DNA of 43,199 nucleotides, taken from assembly GCF_000805335.1 (NCBI RefSeq), contig NZ_KN708638.1:1858109-1901307 (forward strand). Direction: 5' to 3'. A program made the translations under genes and the position numbers. The notes under the pieces are model-generated. The model made no database searches. It was not told the DNA's origin and saw only the letters and a list, made by a program, of their open reading frames with translations. Positions 23,470-31,809 of the stretch are shown in pieces (the first letter of the stretch is position 1; every line of letters starts with the position of its first letter). This DNA comes from Streptomyces sp. CT34 (GTDB lineage Bacteria > Actinomycetota > Actinomycetes > Streptomycetales > Streptomycetaceae).

Positions 23470-24892
23470 TCCGCGCAGCATCCGCAGCAACCGACCGCAC
23501 GAGATCGTCGAGCGGGCGCTGGAGCTGTCCCGCGCCGACGGCTGCGTGGTCATCGCCGACGAGCACTCCAGCGCCAATCTGCGCTGGGCGGGCAATGCCC
23601 TCACCACCAACGGCGTCACCCGCGGCCGGACGCTGACCGTCGTGGCGACCGTGGACGGCGCACAGGGCACCGCGGCCGGGGTGGTCTCGCGGTCCGCGGT
23701 GACCGCGGACGACCTGGAACCGCTGGTACGGGCCGCGGAGGCGGCGGCCCGGGACGCCGGGCCCGCCGAGGACGCACAGCCGCTGGTCGCCGGCGAGAAG
23801 GTGTCCGACGACTTCACCGACGCGCCCGCCGAGACCTCCTCGGAGGTCTTCGCGGCCTTCGCGCCGGCCCTCGGGGAGTCCTTCCGGCAGGCCGGCGCCG
23901 GCGGCCGGGAGCTGTACGGCTTCGCCCAGCACGGGGTCGTGTCCTCGTATCTGGGCACCTCCGCCGGGCTGCGGCTGCGGCACGACCAGCCCACCGGGGT
24001 GCTGGAGCTGAACGCCAAGTCGCCGGACCGCAGCCGCTCCGCGTGGGCCGGCCGGGCCACCCGCGACTTCACCGAGGTCGACCCCCGGGAGCTGGATGCC
24101 GAGCTGGCTCGGCGGCTGGGCTGGGCCGAGCGGCGGATCGAACTGCCCGCCGGCCGCTACGAGACGCTGCTGCCACCGACCGCCGTCGCCGACCTGCTGA
24201 TCTACCAGCTGTGGTCGTCCGGGGCCCGGGACGCCGCGGAGGGCCGTACGGTCTTCTCCAAGGCGGGCGAGGGGGAGGGTGCCGCGCGCACCCGGGTCGG
24301 CGAACGGCTCTCCGCGCTGCCGCTGACGCTGCGCAGCGACCCGCTGGCCGCCGGACTGGAGTGCGCGCCGTTCGTCCTGGCACACGCCTCCGGCGACGAC
24401 GCCTCGGTCTTCGACAACGGGCTGCCGCTGACCGCCACCGACTGGATGCGCGACGGGGTCCTCGACCGGCTGCCGACCACCCGGCACAGCGCCGCGCTCA
24501 CCGGGCTGCCGGTGGCGCCGGCCATCGACAACCTCCTTCTGGAGGGCGGTGGTTCGCGCTCGCTGGACGAGATGGTGGCCGGCGCGGGCCACGAAGGGCC
24601 GGCGCTGCTGCTGACCTGCCTCTGGTACATCCGCGAGGTCGACCCGGCCTCACTGCTGCTGACCGGGCTGACCCGGGACGGCGTCTACCTCGTCGAGAAC
24701 GGCGAGGTCGTCGGCGAGGTCAACAACTTCCGGTTCAACGAGTCGCCGGTCGACCTGCTGTCCCGGGCGGTGGAGGCGGGACGTACCGAGCGGACGCTGT
24801 CCCGGGAGTGGAGCGACTACTTCCCGCGGACGGCGATGCCGGCGCTGCGGGTGCCGGACTTCAACATGAGCTCGGTCAGCCGGGGGGTGTGA
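23465..24892 (+). CDS. pmbA: TldE/PmbA family metallopeptidase partner
   Basis: 475 residues from ATG 23465 with GGAGG upstream. PmbA-type sequence: N-terminal EIVERALELSRADGCVVIADE, and LRWAGNALTTNGVTRGRTLTVVA, central substrate-groove region, and C-terminal GLTRDGVYLVENGEVVGEVNNFRFNESP typical of the family. It lacks the HExxxH zinc site that TldD has, as expected for the non-catalytic TldE half. The two subunits form the active heterodimeric protease. Confidence 0.94.
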   Translation: MSPRSIRSNRPHEIVERALELSRADGCVVIADEHSSANLRWAGNALTTNGVTRGRTLTVVATVDGAQGTAAGVVSRSAVTADDLEPLVRAAEAAARDAGPAEDAQPLVAGEKVSDDFTDAPAETSSEVFAAFAPALGESFRQAGAGGRELYGFAQHGVVSSYLGTSAGLRLRHDQPTGVLELNAKSPDRSRSAWAGRATRDFTEVDPRELDAELARRLGWAERRIELPAGRYETLLPPTAVADLLIYQLWSSGARDAAEGRTVFSKAGEGEGAARTRVGERLSALPLTLRSDPLAAGLECAPFVLAHASGDDASVFDNGLPLTATDWMRDGVLDRLPTTRHSAALTGLPVAPAIDNLLLEGGGSRSLDEMVAGAGHEGPALLLTCLWYIREVDPASLLLTGLTRDGVYLVENGEVVGEVNNFRFNESPVDLLSRAVEAGRTERTLSREWSDYFPRTAMPALRVPDFNMSSVSRGV

Positions 24893-24957
24893 GCGACGGG
24901 TGCACGGCGGGCCGCCGCCCCGCCCGCAGGGGGCCGCGGCACCCGGCGCCCGGCAGG

Positions 24958-24974
24958 CCCGCCCACGGGGCGGG
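24958..24974 (+). terminator. Short GC hairpin after pmbA
   Basis: CCCGCCC (24958-24964), loop ACG, GGGCGGG (24968-24974). It lies 65 bases after pmbA and 85 before tyrS. TAATAGACT at 25004-25012 could be the tyrS -10 region, with no clear -35. Confidence 0.4.
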
Positions 24975-25058
24975 TGTACGGCCGGGTGGCCGGGACCGGG
25001 GCCTAATAGACTGTCGGCCTGTCCTCCCCTCGGGGAACCCCGATCGATCAGGAACGCC

Positions 25059-26462
25059 ATGACACGCCTCGGCGAATCCGTCGCCCGCGCCAGCACGCTG
25101 CTCTCCGCCGACCTCTCCTCCGACGACACCGTCAAGGAGCTGCTCAAGGAGACCGGCGCGCGGCGCTATCTCGACCTGACGGACCTGCCCGCCAAGGAGC
25201 AGGCGGAGCTGATCGCGGCCCGTACGGTCGAGGTCCTGCCGGGCGTGGAGCAGCTGGCCGAGCGCATCGAGGAGCGCCGGGCGGCCGGCAAGGGCCTGCA
25301 CATCAAGCTGGGCATCGACCCGACGGCGACCGATGTGCACCTGGGGCACGCCGTACCGCTGATCGTCCTGAGCCGCTTCCAGCGCCTCGGCCACGACGTC
25401 ACGCTGATCATCGGCGACTTCACCGCGAAGATCGGCGACCCGTCGGGCCGTACGGCCGAACGGCCGCCGCTGACCGACGCGGACATCGCGCACAACCTCG
25501 CCACGTACCGCGAACAGGTGCGCCCCTTCTTCGACTTCGAGAAGGTCAGCTTCCGGCAGAACAGCGAGTGGCTGGCGCCGTACACCTTCCCGGAGCTGCT
25601 GGCGCTGCTCGCGCAGGTGCCGGCCTCGCAGCTGCTCCAGCGCGAGGACTTCCGCAACCGCCTCGCGGCCGGCTCCGGTCTGACCATGACCGAGCTGCTC
25701 TACCCCATCGCCCAGGGCCTGGACTCGGTGGCGCTGGCGTGCGATGTGGAGCTGGGCGGCTCCGACCAGCTGCTCAACCTCCAGATGGGCCGCAAGCTGA
25801 TGGAGCTGCGCGGGCAGCGACCGCAGCTGGTGGTGACCATGCCGCTGATCGAGGGCACGGACGGCACCGGCGCCAAGATGTCCAAGTCCAAGGGGAATTA
25901 CGTCGGGCTGAGCGCGCCGGCCGACGACGTCTTCGGCAAGATCATGTCGGTGCCGGACCGGCTGATGGAGCCGTACCTCAAGGCGTGGACGGAGTGGACC
26001 GACACGGAGATCGCGCTCGCCCTGGGCCGCGTCTCGGAGCGGTCGCTGCACCCGATGGACCTCAAGAAGATCCTCGCCGGCGAGGTCGTGACGGCGCTGT
26101 ACGGGCTGGACGCGGCGATGGCGGCGCGGGCCGGGTTCGTGGCGCAGTTCTCCAAGAAGTCGTTCGCGGATGTGGAGTCGCTGCCGGTCGTGGACGCCGC
26201 CGAGCACGGTGCGTCGACGGTGGCCGCGGTGCTGACGACCGTCCTGGAGTTCACGCCGAGCGCCTCGGCGGCGCGCCGGCTGGCGAAGCAGAACGCGCTG
26301 CGGCTGGTGGTGGAGGGCGAGGACGGCCAGTCGACGGTGGTCCTCGCCGAGGCGGACGCGGTGCGTCCGTTGTCCGAGGTCCTGACGGAGAAGCTGCCCG
26401 ACGCCGAGGGCACCGCGTACCTGAAGGCCGGCCGCAAACTGGCCCAAATCGCCGGCCGCTAG
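25059..26462 (+). CDS. tyrS: Tyrosyl-tRNA synthetase (KMSKS-type, TyrZ-like)
   Basis: 467 residues from ATG 25059, class I aminoacyl-tRNA synthetase. Signature GIDPTATDVHLGHA with HLGH at 94-97, tyrosine-site residues in the TELLYPIAQGLDSVAL region, and KMSKSKGNY at 273-281. The C-terminal 70 residues look like an S4 RNA-binding domain. The KMSKS sequence and longer length fit the TyrZ-like group rather than the E. coli TyrS group, which has KFGKT. It attaches tyrosine to tRNA-Tyr. About 45 residues longer than the 420-residue norm, mostly at the N-terminus. Whether the genome has a second enzyme cannot be seen here. Confidence 0.93.
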   Translation: MTRLGESVARASTLLSADLSSDDTVKELLKETGARRYLDLTDLPAKEQAELIAARTVEVLPGVEQLAERIEERRAAGKGLHIKLGIDPTATDVHLGHAVPLIVLSRFQRLGHDVTLIIGDFTAKIGDPSGRTAERPPLTDADIAHNLATYREQVRPFFDFEKVSFRQNSEWLAPYTFPELLALLAQVPASQLLQREDFRNRLAAGSGLTMTELLYPIAQGLDSVALACDVELGGSDQLLNLQMGRKLMELRGQRPQLVVTMPLIEGTDGTGAKMSKSKGNYVGLSAPADDVFGKIMSVPDRLMEPYLKAWTEWTDTEIALALGRVSERSLHPMDLKKILAGEVVTALYGLDAAMAARAGFVAQFSKKSFADVESLPVVDAAEHGASTVAAVLTTVLEFTPSASAARRLAKQNALRLVVEGEDGQSTVVLAEADAVRPLSEVLTEKLPDAEGTAYLKAGRKLAQIAGR

Positions 26463-27175
26463 GGCTTCGCGCCGATGGGGCGGGCCCGCTTCGCCCTCCA
26501 CCGGTGGGTGGGGGGGCGGAGGGGCTGCACCGGAACCCGTCCTCGGCGCGGGCGCATCTGCTCAGTCAAGTGACGAATACCCCGGCGTTCGCTCCAGGTC
26601 CTGCGGGCGGGTCCCGGTACATCCCCTCCGCCCCTGCCCGTCACGCGGCTGACCCGCCGTACCCATGCACGTCGGCTTCTCCAGGCGGTCCGCACGCGTA
26701 GCAAGCCGGGTGCGGCCGGAGGGGGTCGAATTCCCCGTCGCGCATTGGCTCGCACCGGACCACTGACGGACAGCCGCCCGCGGGCCAAAGGCGCGGACCG
26801 GTATCCGCGACGGTCGGAGCCACCGTCCGCCGGTCGGCAACGGCGCAGGGCCGGAGGGATGTACCGGAGTGCGCCCGCAGGACCTGGAGCGAACGCCGGG
26901 GCATTCCTCATCTGACTGAGCAGATGCGCCCGCGCCGAGGACGTACTCCGGTGCAGCCCTCCGGCCCCCACTCACCGAGCAGAACCCGCAAGGCGGCCCG
27001 CCCCCACGGCCGGGGCGTCGGCGACGTGGGCCAACCAGCTGGCGCTACGGCATACGCAGGACACCCCCGTACGCCAACGACGCGACCCCGTCTCGTAGGG
27101 CGGGAAGCAGCGGCGTACCGTGGGAACTGACCGGAAAGTGGGGAGAATCCGGCGCGACCGAGCAGGTGGTGGAAC
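26463..27175. other. 713-bp gene-free region holding an inverted-repeat element
   Basis: No convincing gene on either strand. The first 430-480 bp are a large inverted repeat (described separately). The remaining 200 bp up to DUF3099 probably contain that gene's promoter; no hexamers stand out. Confidence 0.6.
26525..26956. repeat. 432-bp element with 101-bp inverted repeats
   Basis: 26525-26625 is the reverse complement of 26856-26956 at 90 of 101 positions, with a 230-bp centre. Mismatches cluster in three short patches, leaving two 30-bp blocks completely identical (starting GTCCTCGGCGCGGGCGCATC and CCCCGGCGTTCGCTCCAGGT). Weaker similarity extends outward to about 26500 and 26980. The arms could form a cruciform or a long RNA hairpin. 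No transposase and no target-site duplication was recognised, so it may be a MITE-like or structural element. The frames across it look non-coding. Confidence 0.85.
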
Positions 27176-27538
27176 GTGATGCGGAAGCACAGCGACGTCG
27201 AGGCCTTCCGGATCACGGGGGCTCGTCAGGGGCTGTCCGAGGATGTGCGGGGGCGGCAGCGGCGGTATGTGATCTCGATGGCCGTGCGGACGGTGGCCGT
27301 CGTGCTCACCGCCGTGCTGTGGAACATCGAGCGGCCCGTTGCCATTGCGACGCTCGTGCTCGGTATAGGGCTCCCGTACATCGCGGTCGTGATCGCCAAC
27401 GCCGGGCGGGAGAACGCCCCTTCGCTGCCGTCGACGTTCGTGAAGCCGGCCCGGCGGATGCTGCCCTCCGCGCCGGCGGAATCGGTTGCGGAACGGCCGG
27501 CGCGCGAGCCCTCGGAACCCGGTGGTGAGCGCGGCTGA
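27176..27538 (+). CDS. DUF3099 family membrane protein
   Basis: 120 residues from GTG 27176 (or 119 from the adjacent ATG 27179). Two membrane helices: about 33-50 (VISMAVRTVAVVLTAVLW) and 58-78 (IATLVLGIGLPYIAVVIANAG). The block RRYVISMAVRT plus LPYIAVVIANAGRE identifies DUF3099, an actinobacterial family of small two-helix proteins with no known function. A Pro/Glu-rich cytoplasmic tail follows. A hairpin lies 124 bases downstream. Confidence 0.9.
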   Translation: MMRKHSDVEAFRITGARQGLSEDVRGRQRRYVISMAVRTVAVVLTAVLWNIERPVAIATLVLGIGLPYIAVVIANAGRENAPSLPSTFVKPARRMLPSAPAESVAERPAREPSEPGGERG

Positions 27539-27661
27539 GACCCGCCGCGTCTGCAAAGCTCAAGAAAAGCTCAGATCAATCATGTGGTTCCGGTGCACCG
27601 CATGCCATCCCCCGTGACATACTGCGTACGCGCTCCGCATCCCCCGTCGGAGCGACGGACC

Positions 27662-27697
27662 GACGCCGGGCGGCTCCCCCCGTGGCTGCCCGGCGTC
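27662..27697 (+). terminator. Hairpin after DUF3099 gene
   Basis: GACGCCGGGC (27662-27671) pairs with GCCCGGCGTC (27688-27697), 16-base loop. It is also only 45 bases upstream of the next start, so a role as attenuator cannot be excluded. Confidence 0.6.
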
Positions 27698-27741
27698 GCC
27701 ATGTCCGAAGGGGTATGAACGCGGGACGTAGGGTTGAGGGC

Positions 27742-27978
27742 GTGAACTCCCCGAACGCTTCCGAGAATGTCACCATCTGTTCCGCCAAGGGCTGCCGCGC
27801 GGACGCGGTGTGGGTGCTGGCGTGGAACAACCCGAAGCTGCACACACCGGACCGGCGCAAGACCTGGCTGGCCTGCGACGAGCACCGGGAGCATCTGTCG
27901 CAGTTTCTGGCCCTGCGCGGGTTCTTGAAGGACGTGGTGGCGCTGGAGGAGTGGGAGCGGTCAGCCGCCGATGGCTGA
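27742..27978 (+). CDS. Small conserved Cys/His protein, unknown function
   Basis: 78 residues from GTG 27742; an upstream ATG at 27682 would add an Arg-rich stretch that looks non-coding. Cysteines in ICSAKGC and a CDEH motif in TWLACDEHREHL suggest a small zinc site. Conserved core AVWVLAWNNPKLHTPDRRKTW is recognisable from Streptomyces proteins often mislabelled as acetone carboxylase fragments. Its last 18 bases overlap the 3' end of convergent moaA. Function unknown. Confidence 0.82.
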   Translation: MNSPNASENVTICSAKGCRADAVWVLAWNNPKLHTPDRRKTWLACDEHREHLSQFLALRGFLKDVVALEEWERSAADG

Positions 27979-28950
27979 CATCGGGCGCTCGGGCTGGAGG
28001 AAGGCGGGGTCGTCGAGGCCGGAGCCGGCCTTCTTGCCCCACATCGCCAGCTTCCAGATGCGGGCGATCTCCGCGTCGGGGGCGCCGGAGCGCAGGGCCT
28101 CGCGCAGGTCCGTCTCCTCGGTGGCGAAGAGGCAGGTGCGGATCTGGCCGTCGGCGGTCAGCCGGGTGCGGTCGCAGGCGCGGCAGAACGGGCGGGTCAC
28201 CGAGGCGATGACGCCGACGCGGTGCGGGCCGCCGTCGACGATCCAGCGCTCGGCGGGGGCGGAGCCGCGCTCGTCCTGACCCTCGGGGGTGAGGGTGAAA
28301 CGCGTACGCAGCGAGGCGAGGATGTCACCGGCGGTGATCATGCCGTCGCGCTTCCAGCCGTGCTGGGCGTCCAGCGGCATCTGCTCGATGAAGCGGAGCT
28401 CGTAGCCGCCCGCGATGGCCCAGGCCAGGAGGTCGGGGGCCTCGTCGTCGTTGAGGCCGGGCATCAGGACGGTGTTGACCTTCACCGGGGTGAGGCCGGC
28501 GGCGCGGGCCGCCTCCAGGCCGTTCAGCACGTCGGCGTGGCGCTTGCGGCGCGTCATGGCCTGGAAGACGTCGGGCCGGAGGGTGTCCAGGGAGACGTTG
28601 ACGCGGTCCAGGCCGGCGTCGCGCAGGGCGGTGGCGGTGCGCTGGAGGCCAATGCCGTTGGTGGTCAGCGACATCTGGGGCCGGGGGGTGAGCGCGGCGA
28701 CCCGCTCGACGATGCCGACCAGGCCGGGGCGGAGCAGCGGCTCGCCCCCGGTGAAGCGGACCTCGTCGATGCCGAGGTCGCGCACCGCGATGCCGATGAG
28801 GCGGACGATCTCGTCGTCGGTCAGCAGATCGGGCTTGGCGAGCCACTGCAGGCCCTCTTCGGGCATGCAGTACGTGCACCGCAGATTGCACCGGTCGGTG
28901 AGCGAGACGCGCAGGTCGGTGGCCACGCGGCCGTATGTGTCGATGAGCAC
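27961..28950 (-). CDS. moaA: GTP 3',8-cyclase (molybdenum cofactor synthesis)
   Basis: 329 residues from GTG 28950 with GGAGGG upstream. Radical SAM cluster Cys21-Cys25-Cys28 in CNLRCTYC, the SAM-binding GGEPLL, and the C-terminal 4Fe-4S ligands in FCRACDRTRLTADGQIRTC. The protein ends in a double glycine (AIGG), required for MoaA activity. It rearranges GTP to 3',8-cH2GTP, the first committed step of molybdopterin synthesis. No other moa genes are adjacent. Confidence 0.96.
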   Translation of the reverse strand: MLIDTYGRVATDLRVSLTDRCNLRCTYCMPEEGLQWLAKPDLLTDDEIVRLIGIAVRDLGIDEVRFTGGEPLLRPGLVGIVERVAALTPRPQMSLTTNGIGLQRTATALRDAGLDRVNVSLDTLRPDVFQAMTRRKRHADVLNGLEAARAAGLTPVKVNTVLMPGLNDDEAPDLLAWAIAGGYELRFIEQMPLDAQHGWKRDGMITAGDILASLRTRFTLTPEGQDERGSAPAERWIVDGGPHRVGVIASVTRPFCRACDRTRLTADGQIRTCLFATEETDLREALRSGAPDAEIARIWKLAMWGKKAGSGLDDPAFLQPERPMSAIGG

Positions 28951-29050
28951 TGGGCCCCCTCCCCGAGAGTGTGGATCGGCATGTGGATCAGTACGCCTTC
29001 GAGACTACGCGATGGGTCCGACACTGAGGAGGCGTGAGAAGCACGAGGTG

Positions 29051-29090
29051 GGCGGGGTGGCGTCGTAGATGTCTACGACGCCACCCCGCC
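29051..29090 (-). terminator. Perfect 19-bp stem terminator after the symporter gene
   Basis: Bases 29051-29069 pair without mismatch to 29072-29090 with only TG between (in practice a 4-6 base loop). It lies 20 bases past the symporter stop codon. Confidence 0.88.
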
Positions 29091-29109
29091 CGGGGCCTGT
29101 AGGGACGGC

Positions 29110-30738
29110 TCAGTGGGCTCCGGTGCCGGTCAGCGAGCGGACCTCCAGTTCGGCGTATTTGGCGGCGTCCGGCTCCTCCCGGGAGAGGAGGGAGCCCAGC
29201 CAGCCGAGGGCGAAGCCCAGCGGGATGGAGATCAGGCCGGGGTTCTCCAGCGGGAAGAACGCGAAGTCGGCGGTGGGGAACATGGACGTCTCCTTGCCGG
29301 AGACGACCGGTGAGAAGAGGACGAGGAGGACGGACGAGAGCAGGCCGCCGTAGATCGACCAGAGAGCGCCCTGGGTGGTGAAGCGCTTCCAGAAGAGGCT
29401 GTAGAGGAGGGTCGGGAGGTTGGCGGAGGCGGCGACCGCGAAGGCGAGCGCCACCAGGCCGGCGACGTTCAGGCCGCGGGCGAAGACGCCGAGGACGATG
29501 GCGACGGCGCCGATGCCGACGGTCGCCCAGCGGGCCGCGGCGACCTCTTCCTCCTCGGTGGCCTGCCCTTTGCGGAGGACGTTGACGTAGAGGTCGTGGG
29601 CGAAGGAGGAGGACGAGGCGAGGGTGAGGCCGGCGACCACGGCGAGGATGGTGGCGAAGGCGACGGCGGAGATGACGGCGAGCAGGATCGCGCCGCCGGT
29701 GGAGCCCGCGCCGCCGCCGATCTCCTGGGCGAGCAGCGGGGCAGCGGTGTTGCCCGCCTTGTTGGAGGCGGTGATGGTGGCGGGCTTGATGAGGGCGGCG
29801 GCGCCGAAGCCGAGCGCGATGGTCATCAGGTAGAAGACGCCGATGATGCCGATCGCCCAGTTCACCGACGTACGGGCGGCCTTGGCGGTGGGGACCGTGT
29901 AGAAGCGGATGAGGATGTGCGGCAGGCCCGCGGTGCCCAGGACGAGCGCGAGGCCCAGGGAGATGAAGTCGATCTTCGAGGTGGCGGTGGCGCCGTACTT
30001 GAGGCCGGGCTCCAGGAAGGCGGAGCCCTTGCCGCTGTTCTCGGCGGCGGCGCCGAGCAGGGCGGAGAGGTCGAAGTGGAACTTCAGCGCCACCAGGAAG
30101 GTGATCAGCAGGGTGCCGGCGATCAGCAGGACGGCCTTGACCATCTGGACCCAGGTGGTGCCCTTCATACCGCCGATGCCGACGTAGAGGATCATCACGA
30201 TGCCGACGAGGACGACGACCAGGATCTTGCCGGCCTCGCTGGTGATGCCCAGGAGCAGGGTCACCAGGGCGCCGGCGCCGGCCATCTGGGCGAGCAGGTA
30301 GAAGATCGAGACGACGATGGTGGAGGTGCCGGCGGCGGTCCGGACCGGGCGTTGGCGCATCCGGTAGGCGAGGACGTCGCCCATGGTGAACCGGCCGGAG
30401 TTGCGCAGCGGTTCGGCGACCAGGAGGAGCGCGACGAGCCAGGCGACGAGGAAGCCGATGGAGTAGAGGAAGCCGTCGTAGCCGAAGAGGGCGATGGCGC
30501 CGGCGATGCCGAGGAAGGACGCGGCGGACATGTAGTCGCCGGAGATGGCCAGGCCGTTCTGGAATCCGCTGAACTGCCGCCCGCCGGCGTAGAAGTCCTC
30601 CGCCCCCTTGGTCTGCCGGCCGGCCCGGACGGTGATGCCCAGGGTGGCGGCGACGAAGACCGCGAAGAGGGTGACGATCAGCGTGCGGTGCTCGCCGGCG
30701 CCACCGGCCGCGAGCGGGAGCTGCTGGGCGAGGGTCAT
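29110..30738 (-). CDS. actP: Solute:sodium symporter, acetate permease (ActP) type
   Basis: 542 residues from ATG 30738. About 13 membrane helices of the SSS family. Signature segments FYAGGRQFSGFQNGLAISGDYMSAASFLG (as DFYAGGR and GLAISGDYMSAASFLG), RTSVNWAIGIIGVFYL and a GLTLASSSSFAHDLYVNVLRKG loop identify the cation/acetate symporter branch. It imports acetate or similar short carboxylates. The gene overlaps the DUF485 gene by 4 bases (ATGA), the usual pairing for ActP/YjcH. Confidence 0.93.
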   Translation of the reverse strand: MTLAQQLPLAAGGAGEHRTLIVTLFAVFVAATLGITVRAGRQTKGAEDFYAGGRQFSGFQNGLAISGDYMSAASFLGIAGAIALFGYDGFLYSIGFLVAWLVALLLVAEPLRNSGRFTMGDVLAYRMRQRPVRTAAGTSTIVVSIFYLLAQMAGAGALVTLLLGITSEAGKILVVVLVGIVMILYVGIGGMKGTTWVQMVKAVLLIAGTLLITFLVALKFHFDLSALLGAAAENSGKGSAFLEPGLKYGATATSKIDFISLGLALVLGTAGLPHILIRFYTVPTAKAARTSVNWAIGIIGVFYLMTIALGFGAAALIKPATITASNKAGNTAAPLLAQEIGGGAGSTGGAILLAVISAVAFATILAVVAGLTLASSSSFAHDLYVNVLRKGQATEEEEVAAARWATVGIGAVAIVLGVFARGLNVAGLVALAFAVAASANLPTLLYSLFWKRFTTQGALWSIYGGLLSSVLLVLFSPVVSGKETSMFPTADFAFFPLENPGLISIPLGFALGWLGSLLSREEPDAAKYAELEVRSLTGTGAH

Positions 30739-31115
30739 GCGCCGGCCTCCTGCACATCGGCGTCCCGGTGGGGCGCGGGGCTCTGCAGACCCGACTTGAT
30801 GGCCTCGGCCCGGGGGTCGAGGTGGGCGGCGGCGCGCCGGGAGTACCACCAGGCGATCAGGAAGGTGGTGGCGAACTGGGCGATGCCGAGGACGAAGGCG
30901 ACGTTGAGGTGGCCCAGGACCCTGGTGGCCATGAGGTCGCCCGCGTAGCTCGACAGCAGTACGTAGACCAGGTACCAGAGGACGAAGGCGAGGGTGAGCG
31001 GGAAGGCGAACGAGCGGTGTGCGCGCCGGAGTTCGGTGAACTCGGGGCTCGACTGCACCTGGAGGTAGTCGGGCGGGTCGTGCTGTCCGGGGCCGGCGGA
31101 CGGGGTGGTGATCAC
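30735..31115 (-). CDS. DUF485 (YjcH-like) membrane protein
   Basis: 126 residues from GTG 31115 with AGGAGA upstream. Two membrane helices (about 37-57 and 70-95) in a DUF485 domain beginning SSPEFTELRRAHRSFAFPLT and containing LVYVLLSSYAGDLM and GHLNVAFVLGIAQFATTF. Partner of acetate/solute symporters, encoded immediately upstream of and overlapping actP here; likely assists the symporter's membrane assembly or activity. Confidence 0.93.
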   Translation of the reverse strand: MITTPSAGPGQHDPPDYLQVQSSPEFTELRRAHRSFAFPLTLAFVLWYLVYVLLSSYAGDLMATRVLGHLNVAFVLGIAQFATTFLIAWWYSRRAAAHLDPRAEAIKSGLQSPAPHRDADVQEAGA

Positions 31116-31224
31116 GGAGTCTCCTGACGCTCGGTGAGCTGGCGCGACGGGCGGCAATAAGGCCCGCGTAAGCGAGATAGATCACGCATCGTAGAGGTGG
31201 TGACTACGGAGCGACAGGGGATGG

Positions 31225-31515
31225 ATGGTTGAATTCCCGAAGAAATCGGGGGAATGGGCGCACCGGCCGCCACCGCACGGGTGGCGCTTCGTTGAGCCGG
31301 GCATGACTCCGCCGCCCCTGCAGCCCCCGCCGCCGACCGGCCCCCGCCGGCGCCCCTACGGCAGCGTCCGGCTGTCCGCGCCGATCACTCTCGCGCCGTC
31401 GCTGCCGCGCCCGGAGGTCGACACCAGGCGCTGGTACGGCCGGCGGATCACCCTGCCGCCGCTGAGCCTGGGCACCCTGCGCCACCCCGAACCGCCTTCC
31501 TGGCGAGATGCCTGA
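31225..31515 (+). CDS. Short proline-rich hypothetical protein
   Basis: 96 residues from ATG 31225, no recognisable domain. Contains a PPPLQPPPPTGPRRRPYG stretch and three Trp. Divergent from the DUF485 gene; upstream CAGGGG could serve as ribosome-binding site. It could be a genuine small actinobacterial protein or a chance frame; codon use alone does not decide. Confidence 0.4.
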   Translation: MVEFPKKSGEWAHRPPPHGWRFVEPGMTPPPLQPPPPTGPRRRPYGSVRLSAPITLAPSLPRPEVDTRRWYGRRITLPPLSLGTLRHPEPPSWRDA

Positions 31516-31809
31516 CGGGGAGTCAATTCCGCTGCCCTGGTGACGGATTCCGTGCTCCCTCGCCGGTCGCCAGTGGGGCGATGACGTCGCCTCTCCGGCG
31601 TCCGGCGGTGCGCGGCTCCGCGTACGGACGTACGGGCGTACGGGCGGTTTTCGCGGACGGGGTGGAGCGCCCATGGCAAAGGCGTGGTCGACGTGCACTG
31701 CAAGGGCGACGCCGGCCGGGCCGCCGTCGTGGACGCGGTCGACCGCGCGGTGGAGCAGACGCAGGGCGAGGGTGTGGACGTCGATGTGCCGCGGGCGGTG
31801 GCGGCGCAG

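Noticed and set aside
24893..25058. T-box leader ahead of tyrS
   Set aside because: No T-box consensus or specifier loop; the gap is only 166 bases and GC-rich hairpins explain it.
26459..26971. Open frames of about 140-170 codons across the tyrS-downstream inverted repeat
   Set aside because: Both strands give similar Arg/Pro-rich sequences simply because the DNA is an inverted repeat; no start site or family.
29596..30948. 450-residue open frame on the plus strand opposite actP and DUF485
   Set aside because: Asp/Glu/Gly-rich shadow translation antisense to two clear membrane-protein genes; no domain.
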